A stretch of 51,790 nt of DNA from assembly GCF_026151205.1 (NCBI RefSeq), contig NW_026971794.1:1-51790 (forward strand), given 5' to 3'. The notes beneath the pieces were generated by a model that worked only from the letters and a program-made list of their open reading frames with translations, made no database searches and was not told the origin of the DNA. The DNA comes from Bolinopsis microptera. Lineage: Eukaryota > Ctenophora > Tentaculata > Lobata > Bolinopsidae. Every line of letters begins with the position of its first letter. Position 1 is the stretch's first letter. Made by a program: the position numbers and the translations under genes. This document shows, in pieces, positions 22,510 to 35,688 of this stretch.

Positions 22510-23490
22510 AAAGGGCCAACTTTTTAATTTTGGCTTCTAAAAATTTTTGGGACAAATTTTTTTTCCCCGAAAATTTTAAAGCCAACATTTTTTTAAGTCC
22601 AAATTTTTCTAAGTCAAAAATTTTCAAAGTTTTCTTGAAAACTGATTATGTTCATGTTTCATGCTACCCTGATCATTATGAGCCAAAAATATTTTTTTCG
22701 GTTTTCGAAGTTCGATATACGATTTTGGACTCGAGGGTTCACCTTTGTAATGCGATCTCGGAAGGCAGGCCTCCCCTTCGCAATACGAGCTCGGTAGTGG
22801 GAGCTCTGCTTTCAGAGGTACGTATCGAGAAGACTCGGACCGAAAAATTTCAAATTTTTCAAAGTTTTTTCTGGAAACTACTTTTGTTCATGTTTCATGC
22901 TACCCTGCTCATTCTGAGCCGAAAATATTTTTTTCGGTTTGCGAAGTCCCGCACCTACCCTTCGATAACGATTTTTGGACTCGAGGGTTCCCCTTTGTGA
23001 TGCGATCTCGGAAGGCAGGCCTCCCCTTCGTAATACGAGCTCGGAAGCGGGAGCTCTGCTTTCAGACTCAGAGTTACGTATCATGAATGACTCGGACCGA
23101 AAATTTTCTAAGTCAAAATTTTTAAAAGTTTTCTCGGAAACTACTTTTGTTCATGTTTCATGCTACCCTGATCATTCTGAGCCGAAAATATTTTTTTCGG
23201 TTTTCGAAGTCCGCACCTACCCTTCGATATACGATTTTGGAGTCTAGGGTTCCCTTTGGGATGCGATCTCGGGAAGGCAGGCCTCCCCTTCGCAATACAA
23301 GCTCGGAAGCGGGAGCTCTGCTTTCAGAGGTACGTTTAGAGAATGACTAGTACCGAAAATTTTCTATGTCAACATTTTTCAAAGTTTTTCTGGAAATTAC
23401 TTTTGTTCATGTTTCATGCTACCCTGATCATTCTGAGCCGAAAATATATTTTTCGGTTTTTTGAAGTCCGTACCTACATTCGGAAGGTTG
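22510..23490. repeat. Roughly 250-bp tandem repeat, four copies
   Basis: The landmark TTCATGTTTCATGCTACCCT recurs at 22651, 22887, 23150 and 23406 (spacing 236, 263, 256). Each unit also has GGAAGGCAGGCCTCCCCTTC and GGGAGCTCTGCTTTCAGA. Partly open frames run through it (for example 22530-23000, 156 codons) and repeat with the unit, so they are treated as by-products. The piece CATTCTGAGCC also occurs in the 5S foldback arms, a possible distant relationship. Confidence 0.85.
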
Positions 23491-23499
23491 TGGATGTAA

Positions 23500-23829
23500 T
23501 ACTGATTGGTTTCATATACTAATTATAGAAAACGTGATATTTGGCCCACAGATTTATAGGAAAATACGCGAATTTGGTCCTCAGATTTAAAGGAAAATGC
23601 GCATTTGATGCGGAGAACTGAAAAAATCGCGATTTGTCGTGAGGCCAGGATCTGAAAAATCGCGAAAAAACCGCACAGGGGGGGAAAATTTTTTTTATGT
23701 CCTTACCCTAAAAATTCAGGTTTTTTGGGGGGCAAAGGGCCCCAAAAAAATATTTAAAATTTGCCCCCCCATAAAGAAAATCATTCCTAAAACCCCTGCT
23801 TTCCTGCTAAAAATTGATTAGAATATACC
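23500..23829. other. Transition into low-quality satellite sequence
   Basis: AT-rich text with increasing homopolymer runs. No gene. Confidence 0.4.
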
Positions 23830-26800
23830 CTTAAGTTCCCCTTAAAAGATTACTAAAAGGTATCATAAAGTTAACTTGAAGGGAACAAACAAATTTATCC
23901 TAGATTTCCCCAAAAAAAGTACTTAAAAGGTACCAAAGTTGACTTAAAGAGTCCTACAAGTTTTTTTCTAGATTTAAACCCCCAAAAAGTACTACAAGGT
24001 TAAATCCTGAATTTTTAACTTGAAGATTTACTAAAAGGTACCCTAGATTTAATTTGAAGAGTACTACAATTTTAACCTGAACTTAACCTGAAGGGGAAAA
24101 AAAGGAAACCTAATTTAATTTGAAGAGTCCCTACAAGGTTTTTAATCCTGAACTTAACCGAAGAGTATTTACAAGGTATCCATGGTTTTAAACCTTGAAG
24201 AGTGCTACAAGGTACCCTAGATTTATTTTGGGGGGGATTTTATTTTGAAAAAAAGGGGTACCTATTTTTAAAACTTAAAAGAGTACTAAAAAGGTATCCT
24301 AGTTTTAAACTTGAAGAGTACTAAAAGGGTTTATCCTAACTTCACCTGAAGAGAACTAAAAAGGGTACCCTGGGATTTAACTTGAAGATTTACTACAGGT
24401 ATCCTAAACTTAACCTAAGAGTACTACAAGGTTATCCTAGATTTAATTTTAAAGGGTTGTACAAGGTATCCTAGATTTAACTTGAAGAGTATTTGGCAAT
24501 GAATCCTGGGTTTTTAAACTTGAAGAGAAACTAAAAGGGTTTATCCTAGATTTAACTTGAAGGGGGACTAAAAAGGTATCCTAGTTTTAAACCTTAAGAG
24601 TACTAAAAGGTTTTCCTAAAATTTAACCCTTAAAAGAGTTTTAAAAGGTATTCTGAATTTAAAATTTAAAGGTACTAAAAGGTACCCTAAATTAAACCTT
24701 GAAGAGAAACCAAGAAATCCTGAATTAACTTGGGGGAGTAAACAAATTCCCTGAATTTAAACCCAAAAAGAGTACCTAAAGGAAACCCTTTAAAAATTAA
24801 CCGAAGATTTACTACAAGGGTATCCTGAACTTAACCGAAGAGTACTAAAAGGGGTATCCTAGTTTTTAACTTGAAGATTACTAAAAGGTACCCTGAACAA
24901 AATTTAAAGGTGCTACAAGGATCCTAGTTTTAAATTTTTGAAGGTACTAAAAGGTACCCTGATTTAACTTAAAGGAGTACTGAAAAGTATCCTAGTTTTA
25001 AACTTAAAGGGGTACTACAAGGAAATCCTAGATTTAACTTGAAGGTACTAAAAGGGGTATCCTATATTTAACCTGAAGGTAAAAAGGTATCCTAAATTTA
25101 AAATTTGAAGAGTACTAAAAAGGTTTTCTGAATTTAAACATGAAGGGAAAAAAACAAGGTATCCTAGTTTTTAACTTGAAGAGTACAACAAGGTATCCAA
25201 AACCCTTAACCTGAAGATACTACAAAGGTATCCCTGAATTTAAACCCTGAAGAGTATCCCGGGTTTCCCCTAAAACTTAACCTGAAGAGTACTACAAGGT
25301 ACCCGAAAAAAACCCAAAGAGTATTTTAAAAAAAACCCTGCCCTTAACCTGAAGAGTACTAAAAGGGTTTCCCCCAAAAGTTAATTTGAAAGTACTAAAA
25401 AGGTACCCTGAATTTAACCTGAAGGGGACTAAAAAGGTACCCTGAATTTAAAACCTGAAGAGTATCCCAAGGTATCCTGAACTTAACCTGAAGAGTACAA
25501 CAAGGTATTTTAAATTTAACTTGAAGAGTACTACAAGTTACCCGGGGGGAATTTAAAATAGGAGTATAAAAGGTATCCTGAACTTAACCTGAAAAAGTCC
25601 TAAAAGGGTACCCTGGAAAAAAACCCTTTTGAAGAGTATTTCAAGGTTTTCCGAACTTAACCTGGGGTTTACTCCCAAGGTACCCCTGAATTTAAACCCT
25701 TTAAGAGTACTACAGGGTACCCTAAATTTTAACCTAAAGGAGAAACTAAAAAGGTACCCGAAGTTAATTTTGAAGATTTACTCCAAGGAACCCTTTGAAC
25801 TTAACCTGAAAGTACTAAAAAGGTATCCAAAACTTAAATTGAAGAGTACTAAAAGTTACCCTGAACTTAACCAAAGAGTATTTCAAGGTATCCTGAATTT
25901 AAACCCTGAAGAGAAAATAAAAGGGTTTATCCTGAATTTCCCCTTTGAAGGTACTAAAAGGTACCCTGAACTTCCCTGAAGAGAAACTAAAAAAGGAACC
26001 TGAATTAACCTGAAGAGTACTACAAGGTATCCTAATTTAAACCTTGAAGAGTCTAAAAGGATCCTGAATTAAAACCTGAAGAGTAAAAAACAAGGTATCC
26101 TGAATTTAAACCTTTAAGGGGGAAAAACTAAAAGGGTTTCCCCTAGATTTAACTTGAAAAAGAAAAACACAAGGTACCCTGAATTTAACCTAAAGGTACT
26201 ACAAGGTTTTCCTAAATTAACCTTGAAGATACAAACAAGGTATCCAAAATTTAAACCCGGGGAGTCTAAAAGGAAACCTTTAATTTAAACCCTAAAGAGA
26301 AACACAAGGTACCCTTAATTAAAACTTGAAGGTGCTACAAGGAATCCTAAACTTAACTTGAAGAGAACTAAAAGGTACCCTGAATTAACTTGAAGATTTC
26401 TACAAGGTATCCGAACTTAACCTGAAGATACTCCAAGGTATCCTGAAAAAAACCCGAAGAGTATAAAAAGGAAACCAAAAACTACCCTGAAGAGTACAAC
26501 AAGGTATCCTGAACTTAACCTGAAAGTACAACAAGGTTCCGAATTTAAACCCGAGGATCCAAAGTTCCTGAACAAAACCTGAAGGTACACAAGGAATTGA
26601 ATTTAAACCTGAAGGGAGTACTAAAGGTACCCGAATTTAAACCCAAAAAAAAGCTAACTACAAGGTACCCTAAAATTTAACCCTTAAGAGTACAAAAAGG
26701 TATCCGAATTAAAAACCTGAAGAGTACTAAATTTTCCCCAAATTTAATTTTAAAGATTTACTACAAGAATTTCCCTGAATTTAAAACCTGAAGAGTACTA

Positions 26801-29800
26801 AAAGTACCGAATTAAAACCTGAAGAGTACTAAAAGGGTTATCCTGAATTTAAACCCAAAAAGAAAACTACAAGGAAACCTAAACCTTAACCTGAAGGTAT
26901 TTAAAGGTACCCTGAATTTAAAACCTGAAAGTAAAACAAGGTACCTGAATTTTAACCTGAAGAGAACTCCCAAGGTATCCTGACCTTAACCTAAAAGAGT
27001 ACTACAAGGTATCCTGAAAAAAAACCTTTAAGGGTACAACAAGGAAACCTGAAGTTAACCTGAAGGTACAAAAAGGTATCCTGAACTTAACTTAAAAGAG
27101 TGTTTAAAGGTATCCGGAACTTAACTTAAAATTTACAAAAGGGAAACCCTAAACTTAACTTGAAGAGAAAACTACAAGGTACCCTTAAACCTTCCTTTTA
27201 AGAGTACTAAAAGGTATCCTGAATTTAAACCTGAAGATTACTAAAAGGTACCCTAAATTTTTCCCCCAAGAGTACTAAATTTTCCCTGAACTTAACCTGA
27301 AGAGTCCTAAAAGGGAAATCCTGAATTAAACCCTGAAGGTACTAAAAAATTCCTAAAATTCCCCCCTAAAGAGTACTACAAGGTATCCGAACAAAACCCT
27401 GAAGAGTCCTCCAAGGTATCCTGAACTTAAACCTGAAGAGTACAAAAAGGTATCCTGAACTTAACCTGAAGAGTTTTTCAAGGAATCCCTGAACTTAACC
27501 TGAAGATTTACTACCAAGGTATCCTGAACTTAACTTGAAATTTTACACAAGTTATCCGGGAACTTAACCGAAAGTACTAAAAAGGAAACCCTTTAATTAA
27601 ACCTAAAGAGTATTTAAAAAGGTACCCTGAATTAAACCAGAGTTACTAAAAGGGATCCAAAAACTTAACCTGAAATCTAAAAGGGTTACCCTTAATTAAA
27701 CCCAAAGGGAGTACCCCAAGGAAACCCTTAAATTTAAACCCCTAAAGGTCCTAAAGGGGTATCCAAAAATTAAACCTGAAAGAAATCCCAAGGAACCCCT
27801 GAACTTAACTTGAAGATTTATTTACAATTTAAACCTGAACTTAACCTGAAGAGTACCCCAAGGGAACCCTAAATTTCCCCCTGGAGTCTAAAAGGGAATC
27901 CTGAACTTAACCTGAAGAGTACTACAAGGTACCCTGAACAAAACCCTTAAGAGAAATAAAAGGAAACCAAAATTTTTAAATGAAGAGTATTTAAAAGGTT
28001 TTTTAAATTTTAAACCTGACGAGTATACAAGGTATCCTGAATTTAAACCCCGAAGAGTACTAAAAAGGAACCCTCATTTAATTTAAAGGGAGAACTAAAA
28101 AAAACCTGAATTAAACCCTTTGAAGGGTACTAAAAAGGTATCCTGAATTTAAACCGAAGATTACTAAAAGGAAATCCTGAATTTAAAAACCTAAGAGAAC
28201 TACAAGGTACCCGAACTTAACCTAAAGAGTACAAAAAGGGTCCCGGGAACAAACCTGAAGATTTATTTAAAAGTTACCCTGAATTAAACCTTGAAGAGTA
28301 TTTACAAGGTATCCGAACTTAACCGGGAGAACTACGGGGGTACCCTGAACTTAACCTGAAGAGTACTAAGGAAACCTTTAACTTCCCTGAAGAGTATTAA
28401 AAGGTTCCGAACTTAACCTGAAGTGAATAAAAGGGTTACCGAAATTTAAACTTGAAGAGTACTACAATTTATCCTGAACAAAACCCGAAAAATTACTACA
28501 AGGAAACCTTTAATTAAACCCTTTGAAGAGTACAACAAGGTATCCTGAACTTAACCGGGACGATTTACTAAAAGGAATCCTGAATTTAACCTAAAGGTAC
28601 TAAAAGGGAAACCTTTGTTTTAAAAACTTAAAAGAGTCCTAAGGTATCCGAACTTCCCTTGAAGAGTATCAAGGGTTTCCCCTAAAACCTTAACCTGAAA
28701 GTACTACAAGGACCCTGAACTTAACCTGAGAGAAATAAAGTTTTTCCCTGAATTTAAACATGAAGGTCCTACAAGGTATCCTGAATTTAACCTGAAGAGT
28801 ACTAAAGGTATCCAAATTTTTCCCTTAAAAAGAGTACTAAAAAGGTACCCTGAATTTAAAAACCTGAAGAGTAAAACAAGGTACCCCAAGTTTTAAACCC
28901 TTGGGAAGATTTACTAAAAAGGTACCTAAACAAAACTTAAAGGGTACTACAAGGTTCCTGAACTTAACCTGAAGGTACTACAAGGTACCCAATGAATTTA
29001 AAAACTTGAAGATACAACATGTATCCGAATTTAAACCCAAAGAGTCCTACAAGGAATCCTGAACAAAAACCTGAAGAGAAAATACAAGGTATCCTAAAAT
29101 TTAAAACCTAAAGGGTTACTACAAGGTACCCCTGAATTTAAACCCTGAAGAGTATCCCAAAGGGAACCCTGAATTTAAACTTGAAGAGAAAACTAAAAAG
29201 TTACCCCTGAACAAAACCTGAAGAGTACTAAAAAGGTACCCTGAACTTAAACCTTAAAGATTTACTACAAGGTATCCTGAACAAAACCCGGAAGAGTACT
29301 AAAAATATCCGGGAATTTAAACCCTAAAGATTACTCCCCGGTATCCTGAATTTAAACCTTTAAGATTTTACTACAAGTTATCCTAAAATTAAGGGAAGAG
29401 TACTAAAAGGGAACCCCTGAATTTAAAACCGGGAAGGGAAAACTAAAAGGAACCTAGATTTAACTGGAAGAGTAATAAAAGGAACCCAGTTTTAAACTTA
29501 AAGGGTACTAAAAGGTATCCGAACAAAACCCTGAAGAGTACAAAAAGGGTACCCAAATTTTTTAACTTGAGAGTACTAAAAAAAACCTAAATTTAAATTT
29601 GGAAGGGGTCCCTACAAGGTACCCCTGTTTTTAATTTGAAGAAAACTACAAGGTTCCTAATTTAACCTAAAGGGGGGGAGTACTAAAAAGGTTTTCCTGA
29701 AATTTAAAAACCTAAAAAGTACTACAAGGTATCCGGAACTTAATTGAAATTTCTAAAAGGAACCAAATTTTAAACTTGAAGGTACTAAAAGGTATCCTGA

Positions 29801-30530
29801 ATTAACTTGAAGGAACTACAAGGTTTCCTGAACTTAACCTAAAGAGAAACCAAGGTATCCTAGATTTAATTGAAGGTACTCCCGGGTACCCTGAATTTAA
29901 CTTGAAGAGTACCCCAAAAGGTATCCTTTAATTAAACCTAAAGTTACTACAAGGTATTTTGAAAAAAACCGGAAGAGTACTAAAAGGTATCCTGAATTAA
30001 CCTGAAAAACTCCCAAGGAACCCTGTTTAAACCCCTTAAGAGTACACAAGGTTCCGGAACTTAACTTGGGTGTAAAAGGTATCCTGAATTTAATTTGAAG
30101 GGGTACTACAAGGTTTTATCCTGATTTAACTTGAAAGAACAAGGTACCCTGAACTTAACCTAAAAGGGAAACTCCCAAGGTACCAAAATTTAAACCCTGA
30201 AGGGTTACTCCAAGGTATCCCCTTTTTAATTAAAGAGTACTCCCAAGGTACCCTGCATTAAAACCTTAAAGGTGTTTAAAATTTCCCTAGTTTAACTTGA
30301 AGATTATACAAGGTACCCCGTTTACTTGAAGGGGGGCAAAAAAGGAACCCAAAAATTTTAAAACCTTAAAAGGGAGTCCAAAAGGTATCCTAACTTAACT
30401 TGAAGAAACAACAAGGAAACCTTAACTTAACTTGAAGAGTATAAAAATTTTCCCTTTAAAGTTGCCTTGAAGAGCCCTAAAAAGGTATCCTGGGTTTAAA
30501 CCCAAAAAAGTACTCCAGGTTAAAAATCCA
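23830..30530. repeat. 33-bp minisatellite array, about 200 units
   Basis: The unit is approximately AGGTATCCTGAACTTAACCT followed by GAAGAGTACTACA. Spacing of the CTTGAAGAG/CCTGAAGAG motif is close to 33 wherever the text is clean. The outer thirds mostly use the variant CTAGATTTAACTTGAAG and the centre (about 25.2-29.4 kb) uses CTGAACTTAACCTGAAG. Because 33 is a multiple of three, three of the six frames of the consensus unit have no stop, which explains open frames such as 25629-25979 (RYPEL-like repeats). The base calls are noisy, so copy number is an estimate. Confidence 0.9.
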
Positions 30531-31615
30531 AGGTTGGGAAATTTTTTTTAAAAAATTTTGACACGGTTTCCCAGTTTGAGTCTGAAAACGGCCCCTTGTA
30601 TTTTCCGATCCTTGTTTAACTTGCCGTCCGCAAGGTCCCACTCCCTTTTACCCCCGGCGATGCAAAAACCCCCTTACAACCCATGAAAAGTTTCATATAA
30701 AAACTAGCCGAGTTCACAAGTTAAATCCTTTTTTATGAGAAGAGCTCGTTAAACTGTTCCTTTCCCTTCATTATCCCCCGTCCTCGAGTTTCGAAACTGC
30801 CAGAGAACTCTCTTAAAAAATTTTAAAGACTCGGTGTTTAAAAAATCAAGAGGTTTTGGGAAAATTTAAAAAAACCTTTGCCCACGGGGGGCGGGAGTTG
30901 GTTTTGGTAGGGAAACCCTAGTGTTTCAGACCCCTTTTTTAACCTTGCCGTAAAGAAAAGGTTCATCCATACTTTAGCCCGGCGAGGCAAAATTAACTCC
31001 TTAAACTCCAGGACAAATTTTTTTCATTTAAATATACTACCCGGTTCCCCAATTTAAAACCCCTTTTGGTTTGGGGAAGAGCTCGTTAGAACTGTTTCCC
31101 TTTTTCCCTTCAGTATCCCCTTCTCCCCCGAGTTTCGTAATGCCAAAGGAACTCTTTTAAAACAATTACTAGACTCGGGATTAAAAACCCCGGGGGGGTT
31201 GCATTAATGAACATATTGAAAACGGGTGCAGAGTTGAGTCGTACGGAACCTAGTAGTTTCAATCCTTGTTTAACTTTGCCTTTACAGGCAAGGTCACCAA
31301 ACTACTTTAGCCCGGCGAGGCCATAACCCCCCTCTAAAAAACTCCATGACAAATGTTTATATATATACCCTTTTTTCAAAAAGTTATACCCTTGTGTTTG
31401 AAAAAGGGCTCGTTAAACTGCTTCCTTTCCCTTCAGTATCCCACGTCTCTAAAGTTTCGAAAATGCCGCCGAAACTCTTTTAAAACCCAATTACTAACTC
31501 GGGATTAAAAATCAAGGGGCTTGCTTTTAAAAAAGAACATATTGACACGGTGCAGAGTTGAGTCTGTACGGAAAACCCTAGAAGTTTCAGATCCTTGTTT
31601 TAACCCTTGCCCGTA
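30531..31615. repeat. About 325-bp tandem repeat, three-plus copies
   Basis: Landmarks recur: ACGGTGCAGAGTTGAGTC (clearest near 31221 and 31546; degraded near 30564 and 30885), AGCCCGGCGAGGC (30977, 31310; degraded near 30655), and GAGCTCGTTA (30742, 31080; GGCTCGTTA near 31407). It lies inside the 33-bp array, which briefly resumes at about 31616-31790. Confidence 0.8.
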
Positions 31616-31790
31616 ACTTTTCCCCTGAATTTTAAATTTGAAGGGTACTCCCAAAAAAATCCTTTAAGTTAACTTAAACGATTACAAAGGGTTTAACCTA
31701 ATTTAACTTGAAGATCCTACAAGGAAACCTTAAGTTAACTTGAAGAGTACTCCCAAGGTAACTAGAGTTAACTCTTATAGAGAACAAAAT
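31616..31790. repeat. Terminal fragment of the 33-bp array
   Basis: A few degenerate units with TTAACTTGAAGA spacing follow the 325-bp repeats. Confidence 0.7.
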
Positions 31791-32400
31791 TTTTAGCTTC
31801 AATTTATCATTTATCTATTAAATTTAAACCAAAAAACAACCCCTGTTGTTGTACCCCGCAGGCAACCGGGATCAATTTAAAGAAAACGATGATATAAAAC
31901 CCTAAAGGGAAAAGCAGAAAGCAAAAAAATTTTCCGCCTACTACAGCCTACAATACAGTTAGATATGCTTTCGTCCCCAAATTTAAATCGGTCCTAAAAA
32001 TTTAAATTTTTTTCGCCTCTGGGTTTTTTGCCTCGGATCCTTTTGGATTGAGATCCTATGGGGCCCGAGAGAAAAACCAAACGCCTCTGGGAATTTGGTT
32101 AAATCCTATCCCCCGGGCTGGATTAGCGTCAAACCGATAGGTTTTTTAATTTCCTTCGGGCCCGGAGCAAATCCTATCGACCTCGGAACTTACACCCCCT
32201 ATCGCCGTTTTTGGTGATGGGAAACATCGGAGGTAGCCGGGGGGGACTGGACCCCGGCGTTGGGATTATAAAATCCGAGGTTCCCCGGACGCCCCTTATA
32301 GGAAAAAACCAGGGTAATCCTATCTAATTAGAATCCCCAAAAATTTCGATTTTCTGAACATAAACCGACAGCCGTGTTAAAGGTTTTTTTTTTGGGGCCC
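31791..32400. repeat. Copy of the GATAGGAT-type element (inverted)
   Basis: Contains multiple ATCCTAT/GATAGGAT motifs and ends with TAATCCTATC, TTAGAATCC and ACAGCCGTGTTAA, the reverse complement of the start of the element at 3541. The text is low quality. Confidence 0.4.
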
Positions 32401-35400
32401 CCATACACACTGTAAAAAATTTCTACCGGGCTTTCCTAACATTGTCCCGTAGAACGTTTAGTAGATTGTTGTTGCCATTTCTGGAAACGGGGTATGCTAA
32501 ATAAAAAAAAAGGGTATTTCAGTCTGGGTAAAAGGGAAGTTTTGAAAAGGGTTTTTTCAGAGGGCCTATCATATCTCCCCCCCACTTATTTTTATGATGG
32601 GTAAAAAACTGTAACATAGAACATCTTGAGAAAAACGTATTTAAAACGTTTTTAAAAAAATTGTGAATTCAAATTTGCGTAACGAAAAAAATTGCGTAAC
32701 GAAACCCCTGAAAAGTCCCCCGTTAACTGTTGCTGAAACTTTTTTGGGGAAAAACTTCAAGAAATACTGCGAGGCAATTTTCAAAACAGCGGTATAAACA
32801 TGTTTTGGGAGCATAATTCCTCAAGTGAATTCCTTTAAGGGGTATCAAAAATAGCGATGTTTTAAAAATACAAGTATATGATTTTACCCACTCTTTATAC
32901 CAGATTAGACTTTTGAAGTAAAAATTTTTTTAAAGAAGTTGTTGAATTTAAAATTTTAAACCGTAATTGATAAATTTGTATTTCTAAAAAAGGGCAGAAA
33001 AACATGTTTCCCTTTTCCCAAAAAAATCTTTTATTCTCATGGGGTGCTTTTTAGTCAAGATGACCTAAAAGAGGGGTTTTTAAATTTTTTATTTATAAAC
33101 TTTTGTTTTCTTCGGGGGGGATGTATTCAAACAAACCAAGGGGGATCCTTTGGGTTTGGGAAAATTTAAAATTCCCCTATTGTGATCTCACTTTGGCAAA
33201 AAGGAATTTAATTATATGAAACGTTTACTTCAGGGAAAAAAAATGGGAATAGGGGAAAGAATTATCCAATAAAAACGATTTTGTTGACGGGTTTATCTTT
33301 ATTAACTTTTCCTTTAAATTTTTATAAAATTTATTAAAGATAATTTTTCCTAAACATTGGAGATGGAGGGGGCTGTTTTTAAAATAAAATCATTTTAAAA
33401 AATAAATTGATTTAAAAATTTAAAATTTCCACAAAGGACTAGAAATATCAGTGGGATAAAAAAATGTGATTTTAATTTTTTATGTTTTATCCCCTTCATT
33501 TCCCCCCAGTAACATCCCAACCGAGGGGTTTGGGTAACCCCGTTTTTTCAAGTCCAAATTCCCTTTTAAAATGGGAATGTTTGGGACTAGATTGGATATC
33601 TTTTCCTCCCCCCTTTACAAGATATTCAAAATTCTAATTTTATAGAGGATATAGCCGTGATAGACTTATTAAAGGTTTTAAACGTTTTCTGAGGAAAAAA
33701 TAAAACGTTTTCAGGAAATTCGGTATTCTAGTGGGCCATAACCTTTTTAAAGAACTCCCCTGTATCTTTTGATATTTTTGAAACACGGGGACCCAACTTG
33801 CTAAACGGGAAAAAAATTTTAAACTTAGGTGAATAAGGGACCCAAATGGGTAAACCCCAAGTTCAGACTGACCTTTAAAATGGGCGAGCGTAAACCCAAT
33901 TGGGCATTTTAATTAGATTTTTAGTAGTTTTTATTATTGAAGCTTGTAAAATTTCAAAACTAATGGCTCCTGTAAAATTTAATTAATTGTTTGTTCCGTT
34001 TTCTTTTTTTCCCTTTTTTCCTTTCCCTTTTCATCCCCTTTAGTTTTTAAAATTCTTGCTATAAATGGGCTACAGTAACACATTAAACTAAGTACCAAAC
34101 AACAAGGGGAGGTGGATCGTTGGATACCGTTAAAACCCGATTTAAAAACCGCAAATTCCCGTTTGCAAGCCCGGGGGCCACTCTGCATTGTCACAACATC
34201 TTTCAAAGCTGGGCCCTATAGCCTGACTGACAATGTTTCTTTGACCCGATGACAATGTTTCTTTTTTTCCCCATTTAGAAAACAAAGATTTGGTTTTATT
34301 TAGCTTATAAATATTTTTACCTAAAAGTTTACCCAGATTTTCAATTAAAAATCTTCAACTGTTAGATAGTAAAGTATTTAAATTTTGGGAAAAATTTTAT
34401 GAATTTTCAAAACAAGGTGTCTTTTTGAAGTATAATTATAGTTGGGATACAAATCAAAAAAAGTTTTTTACATCATTTAAATAGTTTGTATTTTGATCTT
34501 TAAAGGGTTTTAAAATATTTAAATTTTTCTTCCAAGATCAAATAACAAGAAAGGTTTTTTTTTTATGATTTCCGGGTTTAAAATAAATGCACATCATACA
34601 TTATAGGAAAACTTTGAAATATTTGGTTTTGATAATGGGGAAACAATTTTACGGAAAATAATAAGACAAATCGCAAGGGCAACTCGTTTAAAACTCGTAA
34701 TCGTAAACTCGTAAACTGTTAAAACTCGTAAAACAACTCCAATAGTTAGTTGGTGATATGAACTGTCTTTAAAAGATATGTTTCAAAATTAACTTTAAAA
34801 AAACTCTAAATATGATCCATAATACCCTTGGGTGTTTAGGGGTGGGGCGATCATGCACGGACCGAAGCTGGGGGGGGCGGGCACGAAAAATCAAGCCAAA
34901 GGGATTAAACATATTTTTAAAATTTTTTAACGTCCCGGAAGGTTTACAAAACCCCTAAAATTAGAAATTTCTAAAAAATAGACATGAAGAAAGAATCTCA
35001 CTCCAAAGGGATGTGGGTTTAACAAGACGGTTTTTTTAAGGGGCCCAAATTTAAGAGTTTTGAAACGTTTATCCCTTTTTACCCGCATTCGTGTTTTTGT
35101 GAAATTTAAAAAGGGAAATCCCCTGGTCAGGCAGGGGGTGGTGTTTTCGGGATTACTTCTGTATAGTTGAAATACAAATTTGGTGGGGGTCCCCAGTAGC
35201 CCAAAACCGCTTAAATATTGCTGTACAACTACTAGAGAAAAAAGGCGAATTCTAAAAAACCCGTAGAAAATGTAAGGGCTTTGCTACAGTTTAAAGTGTT
35301 TTAAAATTGTAAAATGTCACTTTTAAATTACACCCGAGTTGTAAACAATGCTAAAATTTTCGGGGTAGGCAGGAGGGATGGAATCTGAAAACCTTCCAAA

Positions 35401-35440
35401 AAAAGTTTGTTTTAAAAAAGGGCAAAACCGTTGGGGAAAA
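32401..35440. other. AT-rich low-quality consensus, no gene
   Basis: The sequence is dominated by AAA, TTT, CCC and GGG runs that look like consensus errors. A 75-codon minus-strand frame (33979-34206) has a lysine/glutamate-rich end and no motif. Absence of exons here cannot be trusted, given the quality. Confidence 0.5.
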
Positions 35441-35688
35441 AAAAACAAGCGATTAAGGTGAAGAAATTTTTAAGGCTTCTAAGGGGTTTTTAAATTGATA
35501 AAATTTTGTAGTACGTAAAACCCCCCACTTGGGGGAAAAAAACATCCCCGGTAAATCGGGGTTTTTTTTGTTTTGATTAAGCATGTTAAGGGCCCTAAAT
35601 TGGGGGAAAAGGGAAAAGGCCCCGGGGAAAAGGGGTTTGCGGGAAATCGGGGTTTGCAAATAAATCGGGGTTTTACTGTACCATGTAG
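35441..35688. mobile_element. Pogo/Tigger-like transposon end
   Basis: The right end, read on the minus strand, starts CAGTAAAACCCCGATTTATT and repeats CCCCGATTT and CAAACCCC units before TTTTACGTACTACAAAATT. TA follows the terminus (35689-35690). CAGTA-type ends with internal CCGATTTA-like repeats are characteristic of pogo-type elements. The left end was not found in the poor-quality text. Confidence 0.5.

Noticed and set aside
22530-23350. Long open frames (up to 156 codons) on both strands
   Set aside because: They repeat with the 250-bp tandem unit and break at unit variants, so they are by-products of the repeat.
25629-25979. 116-codon frame with RYPEL-like repeats
   Set aside because: It follows directly from the 33-bp unit in low-quality sequence; no start context, splice signal or unique part.
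23830-31790. CRISPR-like array
   Set aside because: Units are contiguous with no unique spacers and the context is eukaryotic; it is a minisatellite.
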